Part shown: positions 1-5,219 of the stretch, piece by piece
Numbering within the stretch: position 1 is the first letter of the stretch
How the letters are laid out: each line of letters starts with the position of its first letter
Assembly (NCBI GenBank): GCA_017961965.1
Contig: JAGCWG010000334.1
Coordinates: 1-5,219, forward strand
Reading direction: 5' to 3'
DNA: 5,219 nucleotides
From: Bacteroidaceae bacterium
Lineage (GTDB): Bacteria; Bacteroidota; Bacteroidia; Bacteroidales; Bacteroidaceae
Translations under genes and position numbers: made by a program
Notes under the pieces: model-generated
Database searches by the model: none
Told to the model about the DNA's origin: nothing
The model's input: only the letters and a program-made list of their open reading frames with translations

Positions 1-38
1 ATATTAAAAAAACAGTCAAGAAACAGAACAAAAACAAG

Positions 39-85
39 AAAAAACATGTTTTTTTTGATTTTATTTGGTTTTTACCATGTTTTTT
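39..85 (-). terminator. Possible A/T-rich terminator downstream of the receptor gene
   Basis: AAAAAACATG (39-48) is the exact reverse complement of CATGTTTTTT (76-85), giving a 10-bp stem around a loop that itself contains TGGT-TTTT-ACCA (66-77). Leftward, as the receptor is transcribed, the stem ends in TTTTTT and continues CTTGTTTTTG, a terminator-like tail. The left arm also sits in its own 16-bp palindrome, AAAAAACATGTTTTTT (39-54). The weak A/T stem and low complexity make this tentative. Confidence 0.35.
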
Positions 86-91
86 TAACTG

Positions 92-104
92 GCCGCACTG
101 CGGC
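92..104. repeat. Short G/C-rich hairpin between T and A tracts
   Basis: GCCGC (92-96) and GCGGC (100-104) form a 5-bp stem with an ACT loop, about 75 bases past the receptor stop. A T run (80-86) lies to its left and an A run (105-110) to its right, so on either strand T comes first and A last, the reverse of a normal terminator. The two runs could pair to lengthen the stem across a 5-base bulge. It may contribute to 3'-end stability of the receptor mRNA. Confidence 0.35.
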
Positions 105-179
105 AAAAAACAACATACAGTTTCAACCGTACAGGTCGCATCTTTTTACTCCTCTTTATTACAAGAGAATTCTGGTATG

Positions 180-2390
180 TTATCCTCCGATGTTGATGCG
201 TACCTTGCCGTAGAAAGCACGTCCTGCCTTCTGTAGGTTGAAGTTGTCATATAGTTTGGCATCTGTCAGGTTGTGACACTCAAATGAGAGGTTATACTTA
301 CCGCCATTCATTGCATACGTAAGTGTCACGTTGTGTGCAGTCTGTGTCGGTACCTTCATCTTTGAAGATGCATTGCCATATACCTCAGAGAACAGAGGAA
401 AACTGTGTGTATAGAACATATCGTATGTACATGTAAGCATGTTACCCTTTGCTCCCAGGTTATGCCAGCGCAGTGTTACATCGGCATTGGCAAACTGATA
501 GGGTAGGTTAGGCATGCGTGCCTCGTAGGTCAGGTTGTTTTGCTTTGAACCTGTCTCCTGTGTTGGTTCGTTATCACGCACATCTATATGTGTCCAATTA
601 CCACCCATGCTTAGCCATCGCTGATAGTCATAACGCACACCTATGTTGTAGCCCTTGGTCTTCACCTTGCCGTGGTTGGAGTAGGCACCATAATATGTAC
701 CGCTGACATTCTCCGTAGTACGTTTGATATAGTCCTTTGTTAGACGATAGATGAGTCCTCCTTCGAGGTAAAGGGCATGCTTACGATTGAATGTATGGGT
801 ATAGTTCATGTTGAGGTTGTAGTTGTGACTACGCTCCGGTTTCAATTCAAACTTACCACGCTCAAGGTCGTTGTCGCCAAACAGCTCGTCTGTAGTAGGC
901 AGGCGGCATGTTCGCTCATAGCTTAACTTCATCTGTAAGTCGCTGATAAGGTACATGGCACCTGCAGCACCATAGCCCAGCATATTGACATTGTTGTGGG
1001 TCTTTACGTATTCAGTGTTGTCATTACCGCTCAAAGCCAATGGACCAGAGTTGCGCTGGTCATAGTTCTTCGCGAAGGCTGTGACATTCCATCGTTCTGT
1101 TGGTGCCAGCTGATATGACAATCCTGTTATGCGCTTCACTGTCACCTTGTTTATGCTGTTTGACAAATCTACAGTAGCTGTGTTTGTTTTGCGGTCCAAT
1201 GATTGTACGAGGTGGTTCAGTGTGATGGTATGTCCGTGTGCTGGTTGGTATGTGGCACGGAGTGTGGCATTCCAATTGTCGTTATATGTCTTGGTATCTT
1301 GATATGACACCTCACCCTTGCGTCCGTTCTTGTAACGGCGGTCGCCAAGCCAGTTGTACTCATACGTTGCAGTATCGATATTATTTGTCATGTTACGGTT
1401 GTAGTTCACCGTTGCTGCTAAGTCGAGTCCTTCCACAAAGATGTTACGTTTGCGATATTCGAGTGCAGGCATCACTGACCATCCCTTGCGATGACGTTCG
1501 CCGAAGGCAACCGTCTGACGTGTGTCTGTCTGTATCTCCTTGTATGACTGCGACAGTGTGACAGACATCATCAATCTGTCTGCCCATGACTTGTTTAGTA
1601 CACCTATGCGTCCAATAACAGCCTCGTTGTGATAGGCGTCATGCAATCTCTCTACACGTTCAGTGGCTTTAGCATTCTGCTGACTACCACCACCTTCAAG
1701 GAAGTGCTTCACACCTGTAGCATCAATGCTGTAATTGTTGTCTGAATAGTTCTGGAAGAAATTGATTTCGTATGTCAGTCCGTTCTTGAAGTACTGACCG
1801 AAATCCACATTTGACTTGTGAGTATTAAACGATCCATAGCTGTATGATGCGTCAAGATGCCAGCGACGTGCATTCTTCTTTGTTACCACATTGATGACAC
1901 CACCAATAGCGTCTGTACCGTATTCCACTGGCACTACACCACGATATACTTCAATGCGGTCAGCGTATGTCACTGGAATGTTGTTCAGTCCGAATGACTG
2001 TCCTACGCCATCCTGAGGAACGCCATCAATGAACACCTTGATATGTTTGCCTGAGAAGCCGTCCATCATGAGTTGCATATCCGAACCGACACCACCCGTC
2101 TCACGTAACTTGATACCTGGTACCTGTCGGAGAGCCTCGCTCAGATTCTGTGTTGTGTTCTGAAGAGCTTTTGTATCGACACCTACTGCATTGTAAGCTG
2201 AACGATTTACACGGTTTACAGTACTTGTCACTACGTTTACTTCCTGTAGGTCGATAGTACGTGACACACGTTCGTTGTCCTTCTTCTCTTTCTTGTGTTT
2301 GTTGTTGTCATTATCTGTCACTGTAGTGGCTGACATATTAAGACTACATGCAACCAGCATACTCATGATAAACAACCTATGATTCTTCAT
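180..2390 (-). CDS. TonB-dependent outer-membrane receptor, short (non-SusC) type
   Basis: This is a complete 736-residue outer-membrane active transporter that would bind an external ligand and import it using TonB/ExbBD energy. Residues 1-21 look like a signal peptide (basic MKNHR, hydrophobic LFIMSMLVA, likely cleavage after NMSA). Residues 22-45 are a charged Lys/Asp/Asn linker. IDLQEVNVV (46-54) is a plausible TonB box. The plug spans about 63-171, with LSEALRQVPGI (83-93), the FIDGVPQDG loop (120-128), DRIEVYRG (144-151) and GTDAIGGVINVVTK (158-171). The rest is a 22-strand-type barrel, including RLPTTDELFGD (496-506), LKPERSHNYN (516-525) and the C-terminal NLTDAKLYDNF and GRAFYGKVRINI. 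There is no carboxypeptidase-regulatory-like N-terminal domain and no SusD gene within view, so it resembles FecA/CirA/HmuR-type receptors more than glycan SusC proteins. The substrate cannot be called: the intact YRAP/NPDL heme motifs of HmuR are not seen. The start is chosen for its signal peptide. The leader has no Shine-Dalgarno but is A/T-rich, as is normal in Bacteroidota. The protein ends in Gly-Gly, not the usual aromatic residue. Confidence 0.95.
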   Translation of the reverse strand: MKNHRLFIMSMLVACSLNMSATTVTDNDNNKHKKEKKDNERVSRTIDLQEVNVVTSTVNRVNRSAYNAVGVDTKALQNTTQNLSEALRQVPGIKLRETGGVGSDMQLMMDGFSGKHIKVFIDGVPQDGVGQSFGLNNIPVTYADRIEVYRGVVPVEYGTDAIGGVINVVTKKNARRWHLDASYSYGSFNTHKSNVDFGQYFKNGLTYEINFFQNYSDNNYSIDATGVKHFLEGGGSQQNAKATERVERLHDAYHNEAVIGRIGVLNKSWADRLMMSVTLSQSYKEIQTDTRQTVAFGERHRKGWSVMPALEYRKRNIFVEGLDLAATVNYNRNMTNNIDTATYEYNWLGDRRYKNGRKGEVSYQDTKTYNDNWNATLRATYQPAHGHTITLNHLVQSLDRKTNTATVDLSNSINKVTVKRITGLSYQLAPTERWNVTAFAKNYDQRNSGPLALSGNDNTEYVKTHNNVNMLGYGAAGAMYLISDLQMKLSYERTCRLPTTDELFGDNDLERGKFELKPERSHNYNLNMNYTHTFNRKHALYLEGGLIYRLTKDYIKRTTENVSGTYYGAYSNHGKVKTKGYNIGVRYDYQRWLSMGGNWTHIDVRDNEPTQETGSKQNNLTYEARMPNLPYQFANADVTLRWHNLGAKGNMLTCTYDMFYTHSFPLFSEVYGNASSKMKVPTQTAHNVTLTYAMNGGKYNLSFECHNLTDAKLYDNFNLQKAGRAFYGKVRINIGG

Positions 2391-2470
2391 TTAATACTTA
2401 TTGTTATTTCTTGTTCTTATTATATTTCTTTGTGTTTGCTTTTGCCATCCCGTCTTTTGTTTTGGCGGTG

Positions 2471-2501
2471 CAAAGGTACGGTGTTTCACGAAATTGCACA
2501 A
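2471..2501 (-). promoter_or_regulatory. Bacteroidota-type promoter for the TonB-dependent receptor
   Basis: Read on the minus strand, TACCTTTG (2478 down to 2471) matches the Bacteroidota -7 consensus TAnnTTTG exactly. A TTG (2501 to 2499) lies 20 bases upstream, at the position of the -33 element. The predicted transcript start near 2467 leaves a leader of about 77 bases before the ATG. That leader is T-rich on the plus strand (A-rich in the RNA) and shows no obvious riboswitch. The consensus match and spacing are seen directly; activity is inferred. Confidence 0.75.
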
Positions 2502-2518
2502 TACCCAAAAATGATTAA

Positions 2519-2565
2519 AATAATGAGTGGGAGATACCCTTATTAGGTATCTCCCACTCATTATT
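2519..2565 (-). terminator. Perfect 20-bp hairpin, probable leftward intrinsic terminator
   Basis: The arms 2519-2538 and 2546-2565 are exact reverse complements (core GAGTGGGAGATACC) around the 7-base loop CTTATTA. Read leftward, the 3' side of the stem ends in TTTT and is followed by AATCATTTTT, which resembles a terminator tail. Read rightward, the stem is followed by GATTAGTATTTGGGG, with no T run, so a minus-strand terminator is the better reading. It lies upstream of the receptor promoter, so it cannot end the receptor transcript. It would serve a gene or transcript entering from the right on the minus strand, and only a 31-codon tail is visible there (2589-2684). It may instead insulate the receptor promoter from read-through or act as a structured binding site. 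Confidence 0.65.
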
Positions 2566-2588
2566 GATTAGTATTTGGGGTATAATGA

Positions 2589-2684
2589 CTATTCTTTATT
2601 GTTTTCTTTGTTTTTGAGTATATCATTGACCTTTGACATAAGGTAATCAAAGAAATGCTCTGGTGATATGTTAGACGGTATCTG
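2589..2684 (-). pseudogene. Possible C-terminal remnant of an unidentified minus-strand gene
   Basis: Between an in-frame TGA (2687-2685) and a TAG (2591-2589), the minus strand reads 31 codons whose product looks protein-like. It starts QIPSN, continues ISPEHFFDYLMSKVNDIL and ends KNKENNKE. The pattern suits an amphipathic helix followed by a charged, hydrophilic C-terminus. Its stop lies 23 bases before a strong leftward terminator-like hairpin, the usual arrangement at the end of a gene. There is no usable upstream start in this frame: the only internal ATG leaves 16 codons, and upstream of the TGA the frame gives unconvincing sequence. I do not recognise the family. A 31-codon open run in A/T-rich DNA can arise by chance, so the call rests on composition and on the hairpin's position. 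Confidence 0.35.
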
Positions 2685-2691
2685 TCACGGT

Positions 2692-2840
2692 GTAACATGA
2701 GCCAAAATGCAATGTAACGAATCGTAAAACATGAGAAGGGGAGGGTTGTGAACATACAGGATTGTGTCTATATGATAACGTTTGATGATGATAAAAGATG
2801 ATTGCTGGTATCCCTTGTATTTCATCTGATTATACCCTAT
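2692..2840. other. Intergenic stretch with no recognisable feature
   Basis: This is A/T-rich DNA between the possible gene remnant and the repeats in front of the rightward gene. Minus-strand open frames crossing it (ending at 2685 and 2561) have low-complexity, unconvincing translations and no start context. The only internal repetition I see is AACATGAG at 2694-2701 and 2728-2735, too short to interpret. If a minus-strand gene once stood here, its body is not recognisable. Confidence 0.5.
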
Positions 2841-2842
2841 GC

Positions 2843-2894
2843 GTGAAATTTCTGTGAAATATTTTTGACGTTCGACATAAAATGTGAAATATTT
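2843..2894. repeat. Direct repeats GTGAAAT / TGTGAAATATTT upstream of the macroglobulin gene
   Basis: The 12-mer TGTGAAATATTT occurs at 2853-2864 and 2883-2894, exactly 30 bases apart. Its core GTGAAAT occurs a third time at 2843-2849, 11 bases before the next copy. Offsets of 11 and 30 bases are close to one and three helical turns, so the copies would face the same side of the DNA. ATTTC-TGT-GAAAT (2848-2860) also forms a short inverted repeat. The cluster overlaps a candidate promoter, as regulator binding sites often do, but no regulator is identified and A/T-rich DNA yields such repeats by chance. Confidence 0.4.
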
Positions 2895-2895
2895 G
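2864..2895 (+). promoter_or_regulatory. Candidate promoter for the alpha-2-macroglobulin-like gene (distal)
   Basis: TTTG (2864-2867) lies 20 bases upstream of AATATTTG (2888-2895), which differs from the Bacteroidota -7 consensus TAnnTTTG only at its first base. The implied start near 2902 gives a leader of about 64 bases. Its spacing equals that of the receptor promoter on the other strand. It competes with the better -7 match at 2933-2940, and the sequence alone does not decide between them. Confidence 0.45.
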
Positions 2896-2932
2896 TAAAC
2901 AGTTTTTAAGCAACGGAATTGATTATTATGTC

Positions 2933-2940
2933 TAAATTTG
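2933..2940 (+). promoter_or_regulatory. Candidate -7 element for the alpha-2-macroglobulin-like gene (proximal)
   Basis: TAAATTTG is an exact match to the TAnnTTTG -7 consensus, 25 bases before the ATG. No good -33 TTTG is found at the expected distance; the nearest T-rich run is TTTTTAAG at 2903-2910. A start here would give a leader of only about 20 bases. It may be an alternative or the main promoter. Confidence 0.4.
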
Positions 2941-2965
2941 CGCAAGAAACAAATCAAATATCAAC

Positions 2966-5219
2966 ATGAAAAAATATTTATTCATATTCTTTTGGGTTAT
3001 GCTTTCGTCATCCGTCTTCGCTGATGGATTTGATGAGGAGTATAAAAGAATGGTTGACAGTATCAGTGTTAAGGTTGAGATTGACAAGCGAACCTTTGCA
3101 ACTTACCTCAATTATATTGAGACGAAGATTGCCTCTTACGATTCGTTGGAGGTGAATGACGTGAATAATGCACAAAAGGCAATATTACATGCATTGTGCG
3201 GTTATCTGTATGATAATGCAAGAAGGGTGTATTATGTGGATATTGATGACTGGCGTACAAAGGGACGTAATCATTGGAATCAGATGCTTATGCAGAAACT
3301 TTCGCTTTCGCGTCAAAAGGCAACTGACTATAAGGCGTTGTTCACGATAAATGAGGGAAGTGAGATTTTTGAGCATGATTTGCTCCATTCTCTTCTTGAG
3401 TTTATGGTGGCTAATGCGTCATTGTGGGAAGGCGAAAGGTATGTGAAGGACTCTGTTGTCGCCAGACAAATAGCCCTTTATAAGGAATGTGCCGATTTCT
3501 ACAAGTCAATCAACAGGAATGCTGCGTACGAATATCTTATGCAGAAATGTGACTTCATTCTTCTGACAAATAGTTGCCCGGAAGAAAGGACGGATGCACT
3601 GCTGCATTATAGGAATTACGTGAAATCTCATCCAGAGACGATGTTCAAGGATGAAATCAATCAGATAGAGAAGAATCTGTTGTGTCCTAAGGTTTTGTTC
3701 CGTTCAAAGCCGTTTGGATATGCTGGTCAGCCAATAACGTGTAATGTCGATTATTGGAATAGCGATAGTGCATCTATCCGTGTGTATCAGTATAAAGGAG
3801 ATGCTAACTTTGAGACATTGAAGATTAAAAGGGATACACTTGACAGTGATTGCTTTGTGCCTGTGTATAGTCATGTGTTCGTATTGGGTAGAGATACTGC
3901 CAATATCCATCGTCTGGCAATGGGATTGCCCGTTGCCGGCAAGGATTCTGTCACGTTTTCTCTTCCTGCAGGTGAATATGTCTTTGAATGTATTTCAAGT
4001 GCAGGTACTGACATAGAGAAACATGTTGTCCGTTCTATGGCAATGATTGGATTTCCATACTCACCCACAAAGTATTGTGCTGTTGTGATGGACCCAAGGA
4101 CAGGTATGCCGCAGCCGGGTGTAAAGGTGGAGTATGAAATGGATTGGGACGATGATGATTCTGACTCTGAAGGAGAGAAATGTGGCGTGAAAAGGACGAA
4201 CAAGTATGGTGAGGCATTCTTTCATGTGAAAAAAGACTGGGAATTGTATCTTACTGCCAGTAAGTCAAAGTGTGATTATGTCAAGCTTTATCCTTATTCT
4301 TATTATAATGAAGACGATGAGGAAGACGTATCTGCAAAATGTTTTTTCAATGCATTTACGGACAGAAAGATTTATCGCCCTGGGCAGACAATAAAGGTGT
4401 CGGGCATTTTCTCCAAGGGTAATTGGCGTGATGATTACAAGGTCATCAAAGGTTTCAAGACACGAATCGGACTTTATTCCAATGTGACGGATTCTATTCT
4501 TGTTGACAAAGAGATAGTGACAAACGAATACGGCTCTTTTGATATCGAGCTTCCTGTACCTCGTAATGCAAGTGTCGGTTCGTATGAAATAAGATGTCTT
4601 GATGCTGACATTAAGAGTCCTTGTAACTATTTTGAAATCCGTGTGGAGGAGTATAAACGTCCTACATGGAAGTTGTCCCTCGAATTTGATTCCTTGTGTA
4701 AGGCTCCTGTATTTGGTGACACAATAATGGTGCGTGGTTCTGCCATGACATATACGGATGTTCCTGTGCGTAATGCAAAGTTATCGTACGAGATAACTCG
4801 TTCATATAATTATTATTCCAAGAAAACCTGTTTGTGTCGAGACAATGCAACTATACATGATGATGGCAGTTTCTCTATTCCTTTTGTCCTTCTCGACTCT
4901 ATTGACAAGGGTGAGGATTGCTACAGATTGACGGTTGCTGTTTCGGATGAAGCAGGCGAGGTTCATGAGGAATCTATCGCTCTTAAATTGTTGAGAGATG
5001 AGTTTGATATCCGAATGGATAATGATCAGGTCATTGACCTGAACTCGGAGAGATGTCTGCGTGTCAGGGCGTTTGATGCTTTGAATAGAAGGATGGACGT
5101 GGATGTGTATTACGATTTGATGTTCCATGGCAAGACCGTCGGGAAGGGTGTGTTCAACACAAACAACAACATTCTTTTGTCCTCTATATATGAAGGCAAC
5201 AAGGATGATATGCCTATGG
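2966..5219 (+). CDS. Alpha-2-macroglobulin family protein, N-terminal part (runs off the window)
   Basis: The frame is open from ATG 2966 to the right edge: 751 codons plus one base, no stop, so the gene is partial at its 3' end. Residues 1-19 are a type I signal peptide (KK, hydrophobic core, VFA cut before Asp20). There is no lipobox, unlike lipoprotein macroglobulins such as E. coli YfhM. Residues 20 to about 240 form a helical region like that of Bacteroidota macroglobulins (ILHALCGYLY at 73-82, FEHDLLHSLLEF at 135-146). Beta domains follow: about 240-368 (KPFGYAGQPITCNVDYW), about 369-455 (VVMDPRTGMPQPGVKVEY, then TNKYGEAFF), the MG2-type domain with the hallmark FTDRKIYRPGQTIKVSG (464-480), then VEEYKRP (560-566) opening an MG3-like domain, and further MG-like sequence to the edge. 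Family proteins are usually about 1,500-2,000 residues, so roughly half is present. The bait region, the thioester (CxEQ) if any, and the complement-like C-terminus lie outside. The likely role is periplasmic or surface protease trapping or envelope protection. The leader is A-rich without a Shine-Dalgarno. Confidence 0.9.
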   Translation, partial: MKKYLFIFFWVMLSSSVFADGFDEEYKRMVDSISVKVEIDKRTFATYLNYIETKIASYDSLEVNDVNNAQKAILHALCGYLYDNARRVYYVDIDDWRTKGRNHWNQMLMQKLSLSRQKATDYKALFTINEGSEIFEHDLLHSLLEFMVANASLWEGERYVKDSVVARQIALYKECADFYKSINRNAAYEYLMQKCDFILLTNSCPEERTDALLHYRNYVKSHPETMFKDEINQIEKNLLCPKVLFRSKPFGYAGQPITCNVDYWNSDSASIRVYQYKGDANFETLKIKRDTLDSDCFVPVYSHVFVLGRDTANIHRLAMGLPVAGKDSVTFSLPAGEYVFECISSAGTDIEKHVVRSMAMIGFPYSPTKYCAVVMDPRTGMPQPGVKVEYEMDWDDDDSDSEGEKCGVKRTNKYGEAFFHVKKDWELYLTASKSKCDYVKLYPYSYYNEDDEEDVSAKCFFNAFTDRKIYRPGQTIKVSGIFSKGNWRDDYKVIKGFKTRIGLYSNVTDSILVDKEIVTNEYGSFDIELPVPRNASVGSYEIRCLDADIKSPCNYFEIRVEEYKRPTWKLSLEFDSLCKAPVFGDTIMVRGSAMTYTDVPVRNAKLSYEITRSYNYYSKKTCLCRDNATIHDDGSFSIPFVLLDSIDKGEDCYRLTVAVSDEAGEVHEESIALKLLRDEFDIRMDNDQVIDLNSERCLRVRAFDALNRRMDVDVYYDLMFHGKTVGKGVFNTNNNILLSSIYEGNKDDMPM

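Noticed and set aside
46..213. A 55-codon plus-strand frame with a hydrophobic start (MFFLILFGFYHVFL).
   Set aside because: Its start is made of low-complexity T-rich DNA, it overlaps the receptor gene's 3' end antisense, and it has no promoter or conserved motif.
1238..1561. A 107-codon plus-strand frame antisense to the receptor.
   Set aside because: It is wholly inside the well-supported receptor gene and its Cys/Arg/Ser-rich translation is typical of an antisense shadow.
2391..2467. Possible riboswitch in the receptor leader, since such receptors can be controlled by cobalamin.
   Set aside because: The inferred leader is only about 77 bases, A-rich in the RNA, and shows no stem set resembling a cobalamin riboswitch.
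2519..2565. The perfect inverted repeat as the end of a mobile element or a CRISPR-like repeat.
   Set aside because: It is a single copy with a 7-base loop, with no second copy, target-site duplication or transposase nearby; a terminator-like hairpin explains it better.
2685..2957. A 90-codon minus-strand frame in the intergenic region, in the same frame as the possible gene remnant.
   Set aside because: The translation has no convincing domain character and the frame covers the promoter candidates of the rightward gene. An in-frame TGA separates it from the protein-like tail.
3871..4203. A 110-codon minus-strand frame opposite the macroglobulin-like gene.
   Set aside because: It is an antisense shadow: the plus strand here carries clear family sequence, while the antisense product is Ser/Pro/Thr-rich without motifs.

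Overview
The window looks like chromosomal DNA of a Bacteroidota member, most likely Prevotella or a close relative. Three things suggest this. The promoter-like sequences fit the Bacteroidota pattern (a -33 TTG/TTTG, about 20 bases, then a -7 TAnnTTTG) instead of sigma70 boxes. Neither gene has a Shine-Dalgarno sequence, only A/T-rich leaders. Both proteins belong to families with recognisably Bacteroidota features. The genus is inferred from sequence style and was not tested by a search.

Layout: positions 1-179 are A/T-rich DNA downstream of the first gene, with several short inverted repeats. Positions 180-2390 (minus strand) hold a complete 736-residue TonB-dependent outer-membrane receptor of the short type, without a SusC-style N-terminal regulatory domain. 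Positions 2391-2965 are a 575-base divergent intergenic region. From left to right it holds the receptor's leader and a well-formed promoter, a perfect 20-bp hairpin, a 31-codon protein-like tail on the minus strand ending just before that hairpin, a stretch with nothing recognisable, and direct repeats overlapping a candidate rightward promoter. Positions 2966-5219 (plus strand) hold the first 751 codons of a large exported protein of the bacterial alpha-2-macroglobulin family. It runs off the right edge without a stop.

The two genes are divergently transcribed, each apparently from its own promoter. The receptor would import a scarce ligand (iron complex, heme, cobalamin or similar; not determinable here) across the outer membrane using TonB energy. 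The macroglobulin-like protein would act in the periplasm or at the cell surface, probably in protease trapping or envelope protection. Nothing in the sequence ties the two functions together. I see no CRISPR array, tRNA, rRNA, insertion sequence or clearly new system. The least explained part is the intergenic region, where a terminator-like hairpin and an orphan C-terminal tail suggest an eroded or rearranged minus-strand gene.
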